DNA of 64,000 bases, taken from Datura wrightii. Its lineage: Eukaryota > Streptophyta > Magnoliopsida > Solanales > Solanaceae. Location of the stretch: positions 96,430,001 through 96,494,000 of the forward strand of contig JASDFA010000010.1 of the NCBI GenBank assembly GCA_035772735.1, written 5' to 3'. A program made the position numbers and the translations under genes. Within the stretch, counting starts at the first letter, position 1. Each line of letters opens with the position of its first letter. Below are positions 59,401-64,000 of the stretch, piece by piece. Under the pieces are notes generated by a model, which made no database searches, had not been told where the DNA came from, and saw only the letters and a program-made list of their open reading frames with translations.

Positions 59401-62400
59401 TGAGATCAACTCCGAGATAATCTACGGGCGAGGGTGAGCCTGAGAGCTGGGGCTTGTATCATAAAACGATACAGCATAGAAAGTATGCGGTCAGTACGTG
59501 GAATGTACTGAGTATGCAAGGTAAGTAGAACGGACATTTAAAACATATATAAAGTTCATAAATGATTATAAGAGTAGGACATCATGCTCGTATCATAAAT
59601 CATGATAACATGTCATAAGACTCAAGGTTTTCAAAACGTTCGTAACATAACATAATCATGATCATAATAAAAGAGTTTTACTTAACATGACTTAAGCCAA
59701 CATACATAATCATAACATGCATAAATCACGAGGAACAGTGGGAGATTCTCTTAACCGATATATTCCATATGAGCACACATGAAGCCCGACTTGTAACCCT
59801 AGTCAGGAGGGTGTTCGTACCTTGCCAAGGGTCGAATCATGAAAGTGTGATATCACCATGAAGAAAGGGCCATTTGGGCCGGGGAAAATCATGAAAGGGG
59901 TCCCAACATACCTACGGTGACACGTAGTTCATGAGATCCGGGGTTTAACCTGAGCCGCGAACCTACTCGGTGTTCGATAGTACTTCCAAAACATATATAG
60001 TGCTCATAGTATAACATGCATGAATTCATGGGCTAGTTAAATTATGATAATCGTAAACATGCTTGAGCATACGCGAATTAGCCATGACATGAGGCCCGTG
60101 AGTTTGCCAAAACATGGTTCATGAATCATAAAGTTCACACATACTTGTAAATCATGTATATAACTTGAAATTCATAAAAATCATGATGGGTAATTGATAA
60201 AATCCATGGTTTAAATCATAATTCATGCTGGGCCTGTAAATATCATTATAGGAAGGTAGATTATAAATCGATTCATCCTGAGTCATGCATAATTAGACTA
60301 AATTCAAAAGAAATCGAAATCGAAAGCAATTATAAATAATTTAAATCATAGGAATTGATCAAAACCCTTAGAGTATGATAAGATTCAAAAATCACAAAGC
60401 CTATTAACAATCATTAGCTTTTATATAAGTCTACTAAAACCCCATAAATTTTGATAGAATTTTCATGAAATCGTAGAAAATTGGCATGGGTGTGAAAGGA
60501 ATCACCCATTGATAGCCTTACATACCTGGGATATCTGATTCTTAACTTCCCTTGATTCCCAAGAATGAAATTGGAAGAATTGAAGAGAAGAGCCTAGAAT
60601 TTCCTTAGATTGCCTCTCACTATTCTTGCATGCATGAATGAAGAGAAAACTGAACTTAACCCCTTTAAATTTTCCTATTCATAACCCAAAACGACGTAGT
60701 TTAGGCCTTAGGATCTTAGGAAATTACGAAAAGACCCTTATTATTTCGCAGAAAATAACTGCAAGGTGACCCTAATGGGTGACCTGACGATTCGTTACAT
60801 GCCCGAACGATCCGTCACCTTGCTCGTTAGGTACGCTGTCTAAACTGATCATTTGGGGTCCTAATGGACGACATGACGACTCGTTACGGGTGGCCACGAG
60901 TCGTGACCACCCCTCGTCAAGTACACTGCCTTATGCCAATTATTCAAAATTCCACCCAACAACTCATACCACGACTCATTGCCAAACGTGACGAGTCGCA
61001 GTCTTCTTCCGTTAAGCCCACTGCCTTGCCTTTTCCATTTTTCTTATACCTCCTCCCCACGGATGACCTAACGACTCGTGATGTATGACCACGAGTCGTT
61101 CCCAAGCCCGTGGGGACTCCTTTTTCCCTATTCTCCCAGGCCTCCCCACGAGTCACCTGACGACTCGTGGGCTCTTCTCACGAGTTGTCCAACGACTTGT
61201 CCTGTGCTTGCAACCCCTCCTCACGAGTTGTCCAACGACTTGTCCTGTGCCTGCAACCCAGATTTTTCAGTTTTCCCCATTTCAACTCCCGGGTCCGATC
61301 TTTGAGTTCCCGGGGTATTACAAATGCCTGGGTTTGTGTGTATTGGAATTGCTGACTGTCACTTTATTGTGAGTCATTTTACATGCAAATTCGACAGGTC
61401 TAGACTCAGTCATGTGCAACTTGCACCAAAAAGATTTAGATTAATTTAGCTGTGCTTGAAAAGCATGACATTGTTTAATTTAGCTTTACTTCTCAACAGG
61501 ACATCATTTGCTGGTGATCTTCAGTCAATTTCTTGGCTGTCTATGGCATTCGGAGGAATCTGTGGTAGTTTACTAGGAGGATATGCATTAATCAATTTAC
61601 AGATAGATAAGATTTTCCTCCTGTTCTCTGTCTTACCTGCTTTGCAGCTCTTTTCGTGTGGTTTGGTTGATGAGGGTTCCGTACAAGGTAAAGCATTCCC
61701 AGAAGGTTCTGCATCTAATGGTTCTGACATGATGAGCGGAATTATTGATGAAGAGAAGTTCTCTAGTGAAAAATCGAAAATTAGTACTTTGAGGAGAAAG
61801 AAAAGCCAGAAATATACCAAAAAAGCACCAACTCTGGAAAATAAATTTCAGGCTCCTGACAAAAAGGGACCATCATTGTCTCCATGGTATCAATCACTGA
61901 AAATGGCCACTTACACATTATTTAGGGCTTTCCACCAGCCAGCCATTTTGAGGTAACTTGTGGACAGTTTTGAATTCCTTTTTGTGTTGATGCTTTTTGA
62001 TTAATAATCACAAATCAATTTATTTTCCTTTTGGAACTTCTGCTAGAACACTACCAGCTTCAGTGTATTTTTATGACATGATGGGACCTAGGTCTTGAAA
62101 GTCTTCCTCAACCTTCTTTTTAAGCTTTGGTGATGTTATTCCTTTCTATCTTTGTACCATATTTTGAAGTGGTAATAGGCCCGTGAAGGGACTGCTTTCG
62201 TTTGCATAAAAATGGACTTGCATACCTTAATTGAAATAATGAAACTGCGATTCCAAGAACACTTTCATCAGTATTGGCCTTGTATTACAATTTCTTTAGA
62301 AAGATCCAAGTGGCAGCATTACTCTTAACAGATTAAATGACAGGCGAAGTTGTCACGTTTTTGGTGCTTACATGCAATGAGTTTCATGCTTCCATGTTTC

Positions 62401-63403
62401 AATATGTCAGTGTGGACCTCATGGGAGGTTGTGAATTGTTCAGTAGTCTCCCATCTTCTCAACTTTTTGTTTATAATACCATTTCTTTTTTGCATTTTCT
62501 TAATAAACTGATGACTGATGTAAATACCATTTTCTTTCTTGCAAATTTTTCCTTGGAGTCCAGACCAATGGCTTGGTTCTTTTTGGCTCACGTGACAGTT
62601 CCAAATCTCTCAACGGTTATGTTCTATTATCAGACAGAGTTCTTAAAACTGGAGGCATCTTTCCTTGGAACAGCACGTGTTCTTGGATGGTTGAGTCTCA
62701 TGATCGGGACGCTGACTTACAATCGCTATTTAAAAAAGATGAGGTTGAGATATATTCTCATGTAAGTAGATCTTTGACTTGCGCATGTGATGTGATGAAA
62801 GAGTACTGACTTAGATTACCAAATAACTTATTTTCCTATTTGTAATTCATTCAGGTTTACTCAAGTTGGCGTGGCCCTTCTGACTGTGCTGGATATGGTT
62901 TTGGTTTCTCGAGCTAATGTTTTATTAGGAATCTCAGACAAGGTTACGGTGCTATGTGGTTCTGCTCTTTCTGATGGCATCAATCAATTCAAGTATGTCC
63001 CACATTCTCTTGTATAAGATCTTAAAAGTATAGTTATAGAACATCTCGGAGCTGCTAACATCTAGTCTGTTAAGTATAAAACATGGTTATTTATTGTTCC
63101 ATATTTGTAAAAAGCACTTGAAGTATTTTCTTCTGTTGCAGGTTCATGCCCTTTCTTATCTTATCAGGACAGCTTTGTCCTCCGGGTGTTGAAGGGACAT
63201 TATTTGCATTATTCATGTCGATAAACAACTTAGGTTCTACAGTGGGATCCTTTGTAGGAGCAGGGCTGGCTTCAGTTCTAAACATCTCTTCAGGGTCCTT
63301 TGACAATCTCTTCTTAGGCATTGGTATACAGGTTCTCTGCACTTTCATACCAGTGGCCTTTCTCTTTTTGATTCCAAAGGAAGCTACAGGAATATCAGCA
63401 TAG
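53382..63403 (+). CDS. Folate-biopterin transporter family protein, seven exons (FBT4-like)
   Basis: The protein is a polytopic membrane protein of the BT1/folate-biopterin transporter family (MFS-related), expected to move folates or pterins. The substrate and membrane of this member are not established. Exons: 53,382-53,462; 55,872-55,999; 58,582-58,803; 61,500-61,952; 62,564-62,761; 62,855-62,992; 63,142-63,403, giving 493 residues. All introns are GT-AG and frame is kept. About 12 hydrophobic segments are visible, for example residues 12-31, 50-70, 88-107, 155-175, 180-197, 328-347, 424-450 and 463-484. The family block DVVIDAMIAEAVR is at 129-141. A hydrophilic Lys/Arg-rich loop (238-266) separates the two halves. 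FAGDLQS (146-152), LSTVMFYYQTE (310-320) and the C-terminal LIPKEATG are as recalled for Arabidopsis At5g54860 (491 residues), so the gene is full length. Introns 1-3 are each over 2.4 kb and contain repeats. Confidence 0.93.
54601..54855 (+). mobile_element. SINE of Solanaceae SolS type, in intron 1
   Basis: It starts GTAGCCTAGTGGTGGAGTGG (tRNA-like A-box region) and has GGTTCAAATCTC (B box) at about 54,692. The GC-rich 3' part contains GCGCGCAAGCTGGCCCGGAC, followed by an A-rich tail. I recall this 3' block from Solanaceae SINE families. It is in the same orientation as the host gene. A clear target duplication was not found. Confidence 0.7.
55189..55593. mobile_element. Possible TIR element in intron 1
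   Basis: GGATCATTTGATTGG on the left and the reverse complement of the right end, GGATTTATTTGGTTCAAG, are loosely complementary. Internal short repeats include ATTATTATTCA(T/C)TGCAT. No firm target duplication. Confidence 0.3.
55872..55999 (+). CDS. Transporter exon 2
   Basis: Acceptor GAAGCAG|GGG. Residues 28-70 start GFRSFVWTAVSYQL, then SPSASQFVTS and FFPWSIKPLYG. The donor is GG|GTATTTAT, leaving two bases of the Gly codon. Confidence 0.92.
57682..58283. mobile_element. TIR element (MITE-like) in intron 2
   Basis: Perfect 17-bp terminal inverted repeats CTAAGTTGCTCGGACTC lie at both ends. Flanking ATTTTCAAC/CTTTCAACA suggests an ~8-bp duplication with changes. This terminal sequence is recalled as a frequent dispersed repeat in Solanaceae. 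The 602-bp body is non-coding and carries a SINE fragment. An 8-bp duplication would point to hAT, but that is uncertain. Confidence 0.65.
57799..57890 (+). mobile_element. TS-like SINE 3' fragment inside the TIR element
   Basis: AAGGTAGGACAAGGTTTGCG, GTACACTCTA, TACCCTCCCCA and CATTTGTGGGACTGTACTG in this order match the recalled 3' half of the tobacco TS SINE, ending in a TTATTGTT tail. A GCGTACA(C/T)TCTA segment is duplicated. The tRNA-like 5' half is absent. Confidence 0.6.
58582..58803 (+). CDS. Transporter exon 3
   Basis: Acceptor TTTGCAG|GATA completes Gly-70. Residues 71-144 include SDCFPIRGRKRVPY, a membrane segment rich in Leu, and QNLGSAMADVVIDAM. The donor is GAG AG|GTATGTT. Confidence 0.93.
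59069..61322 (-). mobile_element. Chromovirus-type solo LTR in intron 3
   Basis: 2,254 bp, starts TGCCACGACCC, ends GGGGTATTACA, flanked by AATGC at 59,064-59,068 and 61,323-61,327. It is collinear with the LTRs of the 5,501-25,415 element, so it reads on the minus strand, antisense to the host gene. No internal region remains. Clusters of ACGACTCGT-like motifs lie at 60,780-61,240. It sits well away from both splice sites (265 bp from the donor, 177 bp from the acceptor), and the flanking exons are intact. Confidence 0.88.
61500..61952 (+). CDS. Transporter exon 4
   Basis: Acceptor CTCAACAG|GACA. Residues 145-294 plus two bases. It carries two membrane segments and the whole central hydrophilic loop with RRKKSQKYTKK, the least conserved part of the family. 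The donor is AG|GTAACT. Confidence 0.93.
62564..62761 (+). CDS. Transporter exon 5
   Basis: Acceptor GAGTCCAG|ACCA. Residues 295-360, with PMAWFFLAHVTVPNLSTV and FLGTARVLGWLSLMIGT. The donor is AT|GTAAGT, a near-consensus 5' splice site. Confidence 0.93.
62855..62992 (+). CDS. Transporter exon 6
   Basis: Acceptor CATTCAG|GTTT. Residues 361-406, with LLTVLDMVLVSRANV and GSALSDGINQF. The donor is AA|GTATGT. Confidence 0.93.
63142..63403 (+). CDS. Transporter exon 7 with stop codon
   Basis: Acceptor GTTGCAG|GTTC. Residues 407-493, with FMPFLILSGQLCPPGVEGT and FALFMSINNLGSTVGSF, ending KEATGISA and TAG at 63,401-63,403. Confidence 0.95.
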
Positions 63404-64000
63404 TTCATAAAGCATACATGCCGGTTACAGATTAGACAACAATGCCTTTTTCTTTTCTTCCCTTGATGATAGAAGAATACTCATTTTTGGATTGAGATGA
63501 GCTTAAATAGAGCTGCACAGTCGGTGACAATTCATATAGTCGGTCCCAACTTGCTTGAGATAGGTTGAGGCGTAGTCAATGGATACTTGTAGCCCAGTAG
63601 CTTGTTAATCCTCGCCTCTGCTCATTAACATATGTAATAGCAAACATCAATTGTAGGGTTAGGATGAAACTAGAACGTCGAAAGCCATTTTGGGCATCCA
63701 AAAGTTTTATCTTAGCATTATTCTGACAGTTGGATTTACCCCTCAAAGTTTCAGGTGAGTGATTTGTTCCCTGCAACTTCACATAACTATCAAACACTTT
63801 CTAATGGGAAAGAGAATGTTTTATGGGTGCACTCACAAGAGTACATAGGGTTGCATAGCAACAAAACAAGTCCAAAGATTGACATCACATATAAAGAAAG
63901 CAATAGTTGCAAAGTTGCATAATCAGAAATCTGTTCACTTAAAAAACCAAAAATGTCAGAAACAGAACAAAAATCAATATCAGGTACATGAGACAAGTAC
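63404..64000 (+). other. 3' UTR and downstream DNA
   Basis: No canonical AATAAA signal lies in the first 150 bp, and the 3' end cannot be placed. At 63,543-63,576 GGTCCCAACTTGC and TTGAGGCGTAGT resemble the 3' end of an Au-type SINE or RTE-type LINE, too short to be sure. No further gene is supported before the window ends. Confidence 0.45.

Noticed and set aside
60864..61372. Overlapping ORFs upstream of exon 4
   Set aside because: They lie in the motif-rich part of the solo LTR. The repeats keep several frames open by chance.

Overview
The window looks like nuclear DNA of a eudicot, most probably a member of the Solanaceae. Pointers are the A+T-rich background, one split host gene with GT-AG introns, very dense LTR retrotransposons, a SINE whose 3' half resembles the Solanaceae SolS families, and a fragment resembling the 3' end of the tobacco TS SINE. 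No bacterial operon, CRISPR array, rRNA or canonical tRNA gene was seen. The species cannot be named from sequence alone.

The only intact host gene lies at the right end (53,382-63,403, + strand). It is a seven-exon gene for a folate-biopterin transporter-family (BT1/FBT) membrane protein of 493 residues, closest in recall to Arabidopsis probable folate-biopterin transporter 4 (At5g54860). All exons are open, all introns have GT-AG ends and phase is kept throughout. Its first three introns are swollen by repeats: a SINE and a possible MITE in intron 1, a TIR element carrying a SINE fragment in intron 2, and a 2.25-kb solo LTR (target duplication AATGC) in intron 3.

The remaining 53 kb is almost all repeats, many nested. 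At 1-2,841 a chromovirus-type LTR is split by an Athila-like solo LTR (GGCAC duplication) and abuts an LTR remnant in the opposite orientation. From 2,842 to about 27,200 an Athila/Tat-like gag-protease remnant is split by a chromovirus element (5,501-25,415, duplication GTTGG). That element is itself split by an 11.5-kb non-coding LTR element (13,000-24,502, duplication GATCA) with the order LTR-internal-LTR-truncated internal-truncated LTR. From 27.2 to 31.9 kb there is A+T-rich DNA with LTR-like promoter sequence and complementary pyrimidine and purine tracts. A decayed chromovirus gag-pol element fills 31,984-41,731 and may sit inside a small Helitron. At 42,764-48,483 lies a gag-only Ty1/copia remnant with a solo gypsy LTR in its leader. 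MITEs of Stowaway, Tourist and Mutator-like type occupy 42.3-52.3 kb.

Nearly every LTR element reads on the minus strand, opposite to the host gene. All retrotransposon reading frames are broken by stops, frameshifts or deletions, so none looks autonomous. Boundaries were read by eye from terminal TG/CA, target duplications and comparison between copies. Family names rest on recalled motifs, not on database searches.
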